Source: Paenibacillus sp. sptzw28
Lineage (GTDB): Bacteria; Bacillota; Bacilli; Paenibacillales; Paenibacillaceae
DNA length: 64,000 bases
Reading direction: 5' to 3'
Assembly: GCF_019550795.1 (NCBI RefSeq)
Contig: NZ_CP080545.1
Coordinates: 1,259,501 to 1,323,500 of the forward strand
Positions 17,300 through 25,225 of the stretch are shown one piece after another; position 1 is the stretch's first letter; the number at the start of each line of letters is the position of its first letter. The position numbers and the translations under genes were made by a program. The notes beneath the pieces are model-generated. The model made no database searches and was not told where the DNA came from. It saw only the letters and a list, made by a program, of their open reading frames with translations.

Positions 17300-18052
17300 T
17301 CATCCCAGTTTGACGCTTTCAGTCATAGCGTTATAAATATGACCCGATTTTTCAACCTTCGTTGCCAAATAACGAGTGTTGTGCTTGGATACATCCCCCC
17401 AAATGGATACATGGTTATCGGTTAAGAGACCTTTTTCCCGCAATGACTGCAATTTCCTGGGATTGTTCGTTATTAAACTTACCGGTTTTTGCCGCAAACC
17501 TTGGAGTACGCGTATCGCCTCTTCATAGGATCTTTGATCGTCAGCGAAGCCAAGACTAAGATTTGCCTCTACAGTATCGCATCCTTCATCCTGCAGGATA
17601 TAAGCTAATGATTTGGAAAAAAGTCCAATTCCACGGCCCTCGTGATTGGCCAAATAGAATAATGCCCCGCAGCCGTTATCGACAATCATTCGCATGGATT
17701 TCCGTAATTGATAGCCGCAATCGCATCGTTTACTTCCAAATATATCTCCCGTGTGGCAAATGCTGTGCATCCGGATTAAGGCATTCTCTCTATTGGCAAA
17801 ATCACCGTATACAAGCACGGAGGATTGTTGGTAGGAAGCTAATTCTGCATGAGGTAAAAATTTGAGTACATCATCCATCTGCATGGAAGCGCTGCCTAAA
17901 TTCAGCCAGGAATACCATTTGAAATCGATCTCCTGGTCGTCCAATTGAACAGGAAGCCTCACCGGGCCTACAAGAGCTATATCAGGACTTTGCTGTTGTT
18001 TTAGAATAGTTGTTTTATCAGCCAGAGCATTGTTAACCTGGTTCTTATTCAT
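17300..18052 (-). CDS. ribA: GTP cyclohydrolase II (stand-alone RibA)
   Basis: The block RMHSICHTGDIFGSKRCDCGYQLRKSM gives three zinc Cys, and NHEGRGIGLFSKSLAYILQDEG, LGFADDQRSYEEAIRVL and LITNNPRK are signature motifs. The enzyme opens GTP to start riboflavin-type synthesis. It lacks the DHBP synthase half that Bacillus RibBA proteins carry; instead about 60 extra residues precede the catalytic core. ATG 18052 follows AGAGGAGATGGATTC. A GTG at 18118 is in frame and has AGGTAAG near it, so a 22-residue longer form is possible. It leads ribD by 16 bases and lies 130 bases after a riboswitch terminator. Confidence 0.9.
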   Translation of the reverse strand: MNKNQVNNALADKTTILKQQQSPDIALVGPVRLPVQLDDQEIDFKWYSWLNLGSASMQMDDVLKFLPHAELASYQQSSVLVYGDFANRENALIRMHSICHTGDIFGSKRCDCGYQLRKSMRMIVDNGCGALFYLANHEGRGIGLFSKSLAYILQDEGCDTVEANLSLGFADDQRSYEEAIRVLQGLRQKPVSLITNNPRKLQSLREKGLLTDNHVSIWGDVSKHNTRYLATKVEKSGHIYNAMTESVKLG

Positions 18053-18180
18053 GAATCCATCTCCTCTGTTTGTATAGTTATCGGTGGTATGATGGCCCCG
18101 TCTCTCAACTGAAATCACTTTGCTTACCTGTCACCGCACCTCCTGATAGTTATTCAGCTTGGGCAGATCTTCCGCGGACG

Positions 18181-18221
18181 GCAAAAAAACCCGTCTACAC
18201 GTGAGAGTGAATAGACGGGGC
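18181..18221 (-). terminator. Intrinsic terminator of the c-di-GMP riboswitch upstream of ribA
   Basis: On the minus strand CCCGTCTA and TAGACGGG pair around a 14-base loop, followed by seven T. A competing stem is possible, since GACGG just upstream can pair with CCGTC of the terminator's first arm. This is the arrangement of a transcription-attenuating expression platform. Confidence 0.85.
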
Positions 18222-18233
18222 TGAGCCGTCGTA

Positions 18234-18326
18234 TTCGGTAGCTGGCTGGCATAGCGGATATTTGATCCGCATTAGCCCCTTTAGCTTTGCGTCGCCGCTT
18301 TTCAGCGGGTTTGCCATTATCGTACG
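18234..18326 (-). ncRNA. Cyclic-di-GMP-I (GEMM-I) riboswitch aptamer upstream of ribA-ribD
   Basis: Read on the minus strand, the sequence has in order: ATAATGGCAAACC; a perfect stem CCGCT-GAAA-AGCGG capped by a GNRA tetraloop; the core GACGCAAAGCTA; AGGGGCTAA; a second stem GCGGAT/ATCCGC; and the 3' block TATGCCAGCCAGCTACCGAA. These match the consensus blocks of GEMM-I aptamers as I know them. The flanks TCGTA and TACGA are complementary and could extend the closing helix. An FMN riboswitch would be expected before rib genes, but its conserved blocks are absent. Confidence 0.88.
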
Positions 18327-18341
18327 AAATATTTCAAAAAA

Positions 18342-18378
18342 GCACTCCTGCCGCCGCAATCACTGCGAAAGGGCAGGT
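18342..18378 (-). other. Extra hairpin just upstream of the riboswitch aptamer
   Basis: On the minus strand CCTGCC and GGCAGG pair, with an inner GCA/TGC stem, followed by AGTGCTTTTTT. It looks like a terminator or leader hairpin lying between the candidate promoter and the aptamer. If it acts as a terminator, the aptamer would need readthrough. Confidence 0.4.
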
Positions 18379-18398
18379 AAAAATTAGTAAAAAATGTC

Positions 18399-18428
18399 AT
18401 TATACTCTAAAGCATGTTTAACTGACTA
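18399..18428 (-). promoter_or_regulatory. Candidate sigma-A promoter for the riboswitch-ribA-ribD transcript
   Basis: On the minus strand TATAAT (18404-18399) is a perfect -10. TAGTCA (18428-18423) is a 4-of-6 -35 at an 18-base spacing. It lies about 75 bases upstream of the aptamer, in an AT-rich stretch with no gene. Confidence 0.5.
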
Positions 18429-18517
18429 CACAATGAATATAAGATACAAATTCAAGAAAAGCAAGAATAATCATGATTTTTCGACATCAGTCGATAGGGT
18501 CCGTGCTGACCTACCTA

Positions 18518-19393
18518 TTATTCGAGGGAGGACCAGTGCGCCGGGTGAATAAGTGACGGGGGCAGTTTTGTAGTCATATCCCCTTTGGCAGCGTTCACCT
18601 GAGCTTGTGTGAGAAAAATACTTTCAGTAAGGTTAGCGCCTCTGAGATCAGTATCCCGGAAATCAGCTCCAATAAGGTCAGCCGCTCTCAGGTCGGCACC
18701 TCTGAGGTCGGCTGCAATAAGGTAAGCCCCTCTCAAATTGGCGCCTCTAAGATCGGCCCCCTTCAGCTTCGCACCGATAAGGTCAGCCCCTCGGCCGTAC
18801 GTCTTGCGACGGTTCGGGGAGCCCTTCAGGGAGCGAAGTGCTTCGGCTCTGACAAGTTCACTGGCCTCCACGAGCAAAGCGTTGACATCTGCCCGATATT
18901 CGGCAACATCCAGTTCGATTAGTGAATCGGGAGCAAGATGAGTAAGGCGCTCCGTTTCTTCCAGGGCAGAACGGAGAGCATCCCGCATCACACGGGCTGG
19001 CGGAAACGATAGCGCTTCACTCAGATACCAAAGGAGTTCATGGAGGTGCCTCATGACCGGAAATACTTCAAACATTTGTTTTGCGGTTTCCGGGGCTTGC
19101 CGCCAGTCCTGCCCGCCGAAGGTCACTTGGGAAACCTGCTGCCCCGCGCCAAAGCAATCATAAACAGTGCATCCTGGGAAGCCCAGCTGCCTGAGACTGC
19201 CGTGAACGCCGCAGCGGAAGTCCGGCTGCAGGTTTTGGCAGGGCTGCCCGGCAGCTTTGTCAATTGCGAAGTCTGCCGAAGCCGAGAACGGCAGGGCAGC
19301 ACAGCACAAGCCGAAGCATGCCTCGCAGTCGGCTTGCAGAAGGAGCCGGCTGCCGCCCTGGAAAAGCCCAGAAGATTCTTGATTATTAGACAT
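18518..19393 (-). CDS. Pentapeptide-repeat protein with Cys-rich N-terminal domain
   Basis: 291 residues. Residues 195-265 are tandem pentapeptide repeats (GADLIGAKLKGADLRGANLR...), which form a right-handed four-sided helix. Residues 15-85 hold a Cys-rich region with CEACFGLCCAALPFS, GQPCQNL, FRCGVHG and GCTVYDCFGAG, a likely metal-binding domain. The middle (100-190) is mostly helical. AAGGAGACCAGACA precedes the ATG. Pentapeptide proteins may mimic DNA and protect gyrase (Qnr, McbG), but most have unknown roles. The gene stands alone on the minus strand between the rib leader and the GH50-like gene. Function not assigned. Confidence 0.85.
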   Translation of the reverse strand: MSNNQESSGLFQGGSRLLLQADCEACFGLCCAALPFSASADFAIDKAAGQPCQNLQPDFRCGVHGSLRQLGFPGCTVYDCFGAGQQVSQVTFGGQDWRQAPETAKQMFEVFPVMRHLHELLWYLSEALSFPPARVMRDALRSALEETERLTHLAPDSLIELDVAEYRADVNALLVEASELVRAEALRSLKGSPNRRKTYGRGADLIGAKLKGADLRGANLRGAYLIAADLRGADLRAADLIGADFRDTDLRGANLTESIFLTQAQVNAAKGDMTTKLPPSLIHPAHWSSLE

Positions 19394-19453
19394 TGTCTGG
19401 TCTCCTTCAGTTCCGGCATAACACAGTACTCAGTGCTTGCATAACTCAGTGAA

Positions 19454-21436
19454 TCAGAATCCCGTTTTCGGTATTTCAACCGGGGAATTAGCACAGGGTT
19501 CCGCCGTTCCGGTACGAATATTATACATCCGTTCGTGCGCCTGTTTCATGGCCTCGACAAAAGGACGATAAGGCTGTTGACATACATCCACAACCCCAAT
19601 TTGATAGTTCTCGCCGTCGAAGCGTCCTAACACAGGTTGGTCGTTCAGCTGGAAATAATGAACCCCGATCAGTTCCGGTATGGAAGCCGCCTGCTCTACA
19701 AAGTACCGGTATGCCAAGCCGCGGTCATCCTGGGTCGCAACTGCCCGAATACCGTAGGCCAGCATGCCGACGTCGGCAGCCCCAAAATGGAACTCGCCGA
19801 TCATGACCGGCTTGTCCAGCCGTTTGCTGATATGCTCAATCATGCTGCGTTCCGGGGCGAATTGATAACAATTGACCGAGAACACATCGAATGCCTCGCA
19901 TCCTTCCAGCACGTCGTCGCTGCCTACCCATGCATACCGCATTCCCAAATTCAAATGGTTAGGGTCCGCCATCTTACAAGCTCTTGCAGGCACTTCCACA
20001 TACCGCCGGATAAGTATACGGTTAAAGGCGGTGAAATCTTCCTTGCGTCCCGGGTGATCCGTCCATTCAGCAGACCCAGTCTCGTATAAATCCTCGAACC
20101 GCTCGTATAAAGTCCCCCAAGCGGCATTCAAGCCGTCAACGGTATCATATCTCTCAATCAGCCATTCCACAAACTGCAATTTGCTTGCAAAACGGACCTC
20201 AGACTTCAGCATCTGTCCTGTCAAATCCAAACCGTCGACAAATGCCCAATGGGGCTCGTTCCGCATAAAATAACCGATCAGGCGGGGGTCTTCCCGCATC
20301 GGGATCAATTGTCTAGAGAACGCTTCTGCATTCCGCTCATATTCCGGGCTGAACACATCCGGGAAATCCCGGAAAATAGTCTTCTCCGTAGCCGGGAAGC
20401 CGTCCATCGGATAGACATAAGGAAGTTCGGATTGACGGATATAATCGGGAGCGGACCAATTGCCGATCGTGTTCAACCCCCATTGCTTCATTCGATGCTC
20501 CGTCAAATCAGCCCATTTCTCCCGCCATTCCTCTCCGAATACGCGGATCAGATTCGCAACCGAGAAGCTGTATCCTTGCTGTGACCAAGCATCGCGGAAC
20601 GGGCCGTCCCTGTCCGGAAGCGGCGGAATGAGATGCTCCATGCCGGAAATCCTCATATGATCGGAAGGGTGAATGCAGTCCATCCCCGCGCTGAATAGGG
20701 CGTAACCATCGGGGTCGACGAACCACCACCGCTTACCGTCATGCTTCGTCCGGAAAAAACCGGTCGGCTCAAAGCGCAGCCGTTTCCACCCGCCGAATCG
20801 TCCGAGATCCGTTTGAAACGTACTGTTTATTTGCGAAAGCTGCCACTCCTCCGTCAAATCGGATGCGAGCTGTTCGGGGTTAGCCGTCTTTCCCTGCCAA
20901 TCCTTACCGGCAAGCTGTCCCAGCTCATCGACATAGGGCTTATTTTCATATTGGAATTGCGGAACGGACGGGCTGAGGGACAGACCGGATATTTCCAGAC
21001 TTCTTGAAGCGACAGAAGGGATGGTCGAGATGGTGAGCCGGGTGATCAGGCTCCGGTCTACGAACGCATCTCCTCGAATGACGGATTGCATGACGCCGGG
21101 AAAGCGGTCAAGGAACAGCTTTTCCCCTTTCAGCGCGGTCAAAGGCAGGCAGATCCTCGTCGGAACTCGGGGCAGTATGCCATAATGGACGCTAATCGAG
21201 CGGCTTGCTTCATCATCGAAGGAGAACAGCACGACGAGAACGTCGTGCGATTCATGGTACACATCGGCCGTTACAAAACCATAGTCCGTCCAGATGCTTG
21301 AATCATACTGCTTCGCATCCAGACTGATGCTCCCGCCTTGCGGAGTGGTTTCCATCCGAAATCTGTTCGCGCCGGTCATGTCCATATAGGTATTGGGAGC
21401 GCAGCGAAACGCTGCGGCAGGTAAATTGAATGTCAC
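19454..21436 (-). CDS. GH50-like (beta-agarase-type) glycoside hydrolase
   Basis: 660 residues, no signal peptide visible. The N-terminal third looks like a carbohydrate-binding or beta-sandwich domain. The barrel starts near residue 225 with GKRWWFVDPDGYALFSAGMDCIHP and MKQWGLNTIGNWSAPDYI. E394 in MRNEPHWAFV is the likely acid/base and E548 in VMIGEFHFGA the nucleophile. The end GVHYFQLNDQPVLGRFDGENYQIGVVD is close to agarase-type GH50 proteins. The natural substrate may be another galactan or unusual glycoside. Its start lies 18 bases beyond the permease gene's end, making it the third gene of a minus-strand operon. The product is probably cytoplasmic and acts on imported oligosaccharides. 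Confidence 0.75.
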   Translation of the reverse strand: MTFNLPAAAFRCAPNTYMDMTGANRFRMETTPQGGSISLDAKQYDSSIWTDYGFVTADVYHESHDVLVVLFSFDDEASRSISVHYGILPRVPTRICLPLTALKGEKLFLDRFPGVMQSVIRGDAFVDRSLITRLTISTIPSVASRSLEISGLSLSPSVPQFQYENKPYVDELGQLAGKDWQGKTANPEQLASDLTEEWQLSQINSTFQTDLGRFGGWKRLRFEPTGFFRTKHDGKRWWFVDPDGYALFSAGMDCIHPSDHMRISGMEHLIPPLPDRDGPFRDAWSQQGYSFSVANLIRVFGEEWREKWADLTEHRMKQWGLNTIGNWSAPDYIRQSELPYVYPMDGFPATEKTIFRDFPDVFSPEYERNAEAFSRQLIPMREDPRLIGYFMRNEPHWAFVDGLDLTGQMLKSEVRFASKLQFVEWLIERYDTVDGLNAAWGTLYERFEDLYETGSAEWTDHPGRKEDFTAFNRILIRRYVEVPARACKMADPNHLNLGMRYAWVGSDDVLEGCEAFDVFSVNCYQFAPERSMIEHISKRLDKPVMIGEFHFGAADVGMLAYGIRAVATQDDRGLAYRYFVEQAASIPELIGVHYFQLNDQPVLGRFDGENYQIGVVDVCQQPYRPFVEAMKQAHERMYNIRTGTAEPCANSPVEIPKTGF

Positions 21437-21454
21437 GATTAAGCAGCTCCTTCT

Positions 21455-22333
21455 CTATTCTTTCACCGCTCCCAGCACAATGCCTTTTACGAAATATTTT
21501 TGCAAAAACGGATAAATGATCAGGACGGGAAGCGCCCCGATAAAGATCTGCGCTGCTTTTACGGTTCGCTGCGACAAGTTGGCCATATCCTCGGGGTTGA
21601 TGCTCATCTTGCTGAAATCCTGCTGTACGACAACGGTTTGAAGGAAGGTGGCGAGCGGATATTTCTTTGTGTCCATCATATAAATCAGCCCGTCGAACCA
21701 GGAATTCCAATGACCTACGACCGTGAAGAGTGTTATTGTAGCCAGCGCAGGGAGAGATACCGGCAGGTGAATGCTGAACAAGATTCGAAACAGCCCCGCC
21801 CCGTCGATAAGCGCAGCCTCTTCAAGCTCGGCCGGAATCGTGCGGAAGAAGTTCATGAGCAGAATCATATTGTATACACTAAGCGCGGACGGCAGAACGA
21901 GCGCCCAGATCGTGTTGATAAGATGCAGATTTGTAATCAGAATATAGCCCGGCACCAATCCGCCGGAGAACAGCATCGTAAATACGAAAAACCACATATA
22001 GACGTTCCGGCTCTTGAATTCCGTATAACGCTTCGACAACGCATATCCTGCAAAAATGATGACAGCCATGCCGATGGCGGTTCCGAGAACGGTCCGGTAG
22101 ATGGAGTAAAACAGCGCTCTTATAAATGCCGGATTATCGATCGTCTGTTTATATGATTCTATCGTGAAGTCCACCGGCCAAAGGTTGACGATATTAGCAG
22201 TTGCGGCTGATTTACCGCTGAAAGACACCGCCAATACATGAAGAAGCGGCAGTATGCAAATTAGGGACATGACAATCAGGAAGAGATGATTGAAGCCGTT
22301 GAAGATTTTGTACCCGGTCGTTTTATTATACAT
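21455..22333 (-). CDS. Carbohydrate ABC transporter permease, YtcP type
   Basis: 292 residues with about six helices (HLFLIVMSLICILPLLHVLAVSFSG at the N-terminus). The EAA loop is LEEAALIDGAGLFRILFSIHLPVSLPA. The C-terminus YPFLQKYFVKGIVLGAVKE matches the family. It follows the LplB-type permease by 20 bases and precedes the hydrolase gene, all on the minus strand. Confidence 0.93.
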   Translation of the reverse strand: MYNKTTGYKIFNGFNHLFLIVMSLICILPLLHVLAVSFSGKSAATANIVNLWPVDFTIESYKQTIDNPAFIRALFYSIYRTVLGTAIGMAVIIFAGYALSKRYTEFKSRNVYMWFFVFTMLFSGGLVPGYILITNLHLINTIWALVLPSALSVYNMILLMNFFRTIPAELEEAALIDGAGLFRILFSIHLPVSLPALATITLFTVVGHWNSWFDGLIYMMDTKKYPLATFLQTVVVQQDFSKMSINPEDMANLSQRTVKAAQIFIGALPVLIIYPFLQKYFVKGIVLGAVKE

Positions 22334-22353
22334 GATTCTCTCCTCTTCTTTCT

Positions 22354-23313
22354 TTAGAAAATCCGATAGTTGGCAAATTTGTACACCATCCGGTATGAGA
22401 AAATAATCAGGACGAAACTGATGATCGACTTGAACAATCCGACCGCGGTGGCGAAGCTGAAGTCGCCTTTCAACATAGCAGATCGGTAGACGAAGGTATC
22501 GATGACGTCTCCTTTAGAGTATACGAGCGGGTTATACAGGTTGAAAATCTGGTCGAAACCGGCGTTGAGCACATTGCCGAGCTGGAGCGTGGCCACGACG
22601 ACGATTATCGGCATCATGATGGGCAGCGTCACGTGAATCGTCTGCTGCATCCGGGTTGCGCCATCCACTTCGGCAGCTTCGTACAATGCCGGATTTACGC
22701 CGGCAATCGCCGCCAGATAAATAATCATACCAAAGCCGAATTCCTTCCATATATCACTGACAACGACCACGAACCGGAACCAATCGCCATCCCCGAGGAA
22801 GAAGATCGGCTGCATTCCGAACCAATCGACAAGCATCCGGTTGACAAGACCGCCTTTAACCGACAATAAATCGATAAGAATGCCGCCAAGAATAACCCAA
22901 GACATAAAATGCGGAAGATAGACGAGTGTTTGGATGCCCCGTTTGATTCCGACAATGCGGATTTCATTGAGCAGGAGAGCGACCACAATCGGCACGAATA
23001 GCCCGCATACGATTTTTAATACCGAGATAATGAGCGTGTTCCAGATCACCTGAACCGAGTCTTCGAACAGAAACAACGATTCGAAATGCTTGAGCCCGAC
23101 CCACTCCGATTTGAAGAAGCCGAGCCATGGCTTATAGTCCTGAAAGGCCATTACAAGCCCAAAGATAGGCAAATAGTGAAACACAATGGCAATGACCGTT
23201 GCCGGTAAAATCAGCAGATGAAGCGGCCATGTCTTCTTCAGTCCTCTACTCCATTTCGACTCCGCTTTAACCGCGTGAGCAGGTGCGATCGATGCTTGAA
23301 GACCGCTTTTCAT
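22354..23313 (-). CDS. Carbohydrate ABC transporter permease, LplB type
   Basis: 319 residues. The membrane start WPLHLLILPATVIAIVFHYLPIFGLVMAFQDYKPWLG is the LplB-type signature. The EAA loop reads YEAAEVDGATRMQQTIHVTLPIM. It is the first gene of the minus-strand operon, divergent from the sensor kinase gene at 23471. No ATPase is encoded nearby, so a shared ATPase from elsewhere must power it. Confidence 0.93.
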   Translation of the reverse strand: MKSGLQASIAPAHAVKAESKWSRGLKKTWPLHLLILPATVIAIVFHYLPIFGLVMAFQDYKPWLGFFKSEWVGLKHFESLFLFEDSVQVIWNTLIISVLKIVCGLFVPIVVALLLNEIRIVGIKRGIQTLVYLPHFMSWVILGGILIDLLSVKGGLVNRMLVDWFGMQPIFFLGDGDWFRFVVVVSDIWKEFGFGMIIYLAAIAGVNPALYEAAEVDGATRMQQTIHVTLPIMMPIIVVVATLQLGNVLNAGFDQIFNLYNPLVYSKGDVIDTFVYRSAMLKGDFSFATAVGLFKSIISFVLIIFSYRMVYKFANYRIF

Positions 23314-23370
23314 ACGTAAAATCCCCTCTCTGTAAATATCCAGATTGCACTTTGATTGGCTTCTGCTACT

Positions 23371-23379
23371 ATTATACCA
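23371..23379 (-). promoter_or_regulatory. Extended -10 promoter for the permease/GH50-like operon
   Basis: On the minus strand TGGTATAAT is a perfect TATAAT with the TGn extension, which relaxes the need for a -35. It lies about 60 bases upstream of the permease start in the divergent region shared with the two-component genes. Confidence 0.55.
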
Positions 23380-23470
23380 ACAGCTATTGACCCCACCTAT
23401 GATAAGGTCTTAACATCTATATCCTCTCTCTTAACCTGTTTAGCCAATTCCGTTTCAGGCGGTGACATTC

Positions 23471-25225
23471 ATGATAAAATATAGAATATTTCAAAAGCTT
23501 ATTATTATGCTGGCGGCATTGCTCATACCGGCGACTCTGTTATTCGCCTATGCCAACCATGCCAGCGAGAACGTCGTAAGAGAGTCTCTCGAGAGATCGG
23601 CCTCGAAGCAGCTGGAATTTACGATTCAGCAGATGGAACAGTCGCTCAGGCAGCTCGAAACGCAAACCCTTCTGCTTGTTAATGATGCCACAATACAGAG
23701 ATATGCCAGTTCACTGGATTTTCCCGAATATTTGAATCATCTGCTGCTGAGGAAAACCGTAGAAGAGAAGCTGATCCTGCAAAGCCAGGCCGAACCGCTC
23801 ATATACCGGTTAACGGTGTATTGGCCTTCCATACAAGAAGCCATATCTTCAACCGAGGGGAAAATCGAGTTTGATGGCGAGGAACTCAGGACGACGCCGA
23901 AGAATAGCTGGATTGTTCGCAAGAGCGAAGGCCGGCTCACCTTTCACTTGTTATTTACGAACCCATCGATCGCAGCCCCCGATATGAACAATATTGTTTC
24001 CGTTGTCGAGACGACTATTTCAAGCGATTATTTACAGGCGGTGCTGCAGGGTCTTGATGCGTCCGGTAACGGCAAATCTTTTTTTTATTTCCCCGGTGCA
24101 CAGCCGATTGCAAGCGGCGCGGTAGATATGCAATTATTTTCGACGCTCTCCAAGGAGAACGTATTCGACGGCAACGTATCAGCCCATCCCAGGCTGACGG
24201 TTCTCGATATGGAAGGTGTAGAATATCTGGTTCAATCGATACCGAGCCCTTCACTCGGGGGGATATTGGTGAGTTACATTAAGCTGGATGAATTCCTCAA
24301 TCCGCTCCAACAGGTGAATTGGCTTGTTAACGGAAGTCTGTTCTTTCTATTTATAGCAGGGGTGGCGATATCATATTTGTTTCTCCGTCATTTCCGTTTG
24401 CCCTTCGGATATCTGGTGCGGAAAATCGAAAGCTTGGGCGCCGGCGATTACGGAAGCCGAGCGACGGTCAAAACGAATACCGAATTTGATTATTTGTTCG
24501 AGCGTTTCAACGAGATGGCCTCCCGCATCCAATCCTTGATAGAGAATGTATACGAAGAGAAGGTCCGAACCCGGGAGGCGGAGTTTAAGCATTTGCAGTC
24601 GCAAATCAATCCGCATTTTCTGTACAACTGCATGTTTTACATCATGAGCATGGCGAATAAATCGCCGAACGCCGTCATTTCCATGGCCAAGAATTTGTCC
24701 CGATTCTATCGTTACATCACACGCAAGGCCGGAATGAACACGACACTGGAAGACGAAATTCATTTGATAGAAAGCTACCTTGAGGTCCAGTCTCTGCGCA
24801 ATAAACGGTTGACTTACCGGATCGATATGCCTTCTTCCATGCTTGAGCTTTCCGTCCCGACCTTACTTCTGCAGCCGATTGTGGAGAATGCAGTCGTTCA
24901 TGGTCTGGAGAAAAGACGGAAGGCCGGGCGGATTCTGATTCAGGGAAAAGAATCGGATGATCAATATATCATTTATATCGATGACGACGGCGCCGGCTTA
25001 TCCGTAGAAGCGCTGCAGATGCTTGAGGAACGAGTTCGCAATAACCTTCAGTATTCCGATGAAATGGGCTGCGGGTTGTCGAATGTGCATCATCGGCTTA
25101 TCAATCGTTATGGTCCGGATGCCGGCTTGTCCTTCTCAAGCAATGAGTGGGGAGGCTTCCGGGTGACTCTCAGACTATCGCATAAAGAGCAGGTGAATGG
25201 GAATGAACGTCTTATTGGTGGATGA
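23471..25225 (+). CDS. YesM-type sensor histidine kinase
   Basis: 584 residues. Helix 1 is about 8-28 (KLIIMLAALLIPATLLFAYA) and helix 2 follows the extracellular sensor region (VNGSLFFLFIAGVAISYLFL). HAMP follows. The His_kinase domain has H382 in QINPHFLYNCMFYI, the site of phosphorylation in this family. The C-terminal ATPase has VENAVVHGLEKR (N-box), DDDGAGLS and GCGLSNVHHRL. ATG 23471 is chosen because AGGCGGTG lies just upstream; GTG 23462 is an alternative. It overlaps the regulator gene by 23 bases, so the pair is translationally coupled. It probably senses sugar import through the neighbouring ABC system and controls it. Confidence 0.92.
   Translation: MIKYRIFQKLIIMLAALLIPATLLFAYANHASENVVRESLERSASKQLEFTIQQMEQSLRQLETQTLLLVNDATIQRYASSLDFPEYLNHLLLRKTVEEKLILQSQAEPLIYRLTVYWPSIQEAISSTEGKIEFDGEELRTTPKNSWIVRKSEGRLTFHLLFTNPSIAAPDMNNIVSVVETTISSDYLQAVLQGLDASGNGKSFFYFPGAQPIASGAVDMQLFSTLSKENVFDGNVSAHPRLTVLDMEGVEYLVQSIPSPSLGGILVSYIKLDEFLNPLQQVNWLVNGSLFFLFIAGVAISYLFLRHFRLPFGYLVRKIESLGAGDYGSRATVKTNTEFDYLFERFNEMASRIQSLIENVYEEKVRTREAEFKHLQSQINPHFLYNCMFYIMSMANKSPNAVISMAKNLSRFYRYITRKAGMNTTLEDEIHLIESYLEVQSLRNKRLTYRIDMPSSMLELSVPTLLLQPIVENAVVHGLEKRRKAGRILIQGKESDDQYIIYIDDDGAGLSVEALQMLEERVRNNLQYSDEMGCGLSNVHHRLINRYGPDAGLSFSSNEWGGFRVTLRLSHKEQVNGNERLIGG

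Noticed and set aside
18119..18150. Nine-codon leader peptide upstream of ribA
   Set aside because: AGGAGGTGCG precedes a GTG frame of nine codons, but no attenuator follows it and the riboswitch already explains the leader.
18119..18340. FMN riboswitch upstream of ribA
   Set aside because: Expected for riboflavin genes, but the conserved FMN blocks (such as GGGGCAGGGTGAAATTCCC) are absent, while GEMM-I blocks are present in order.
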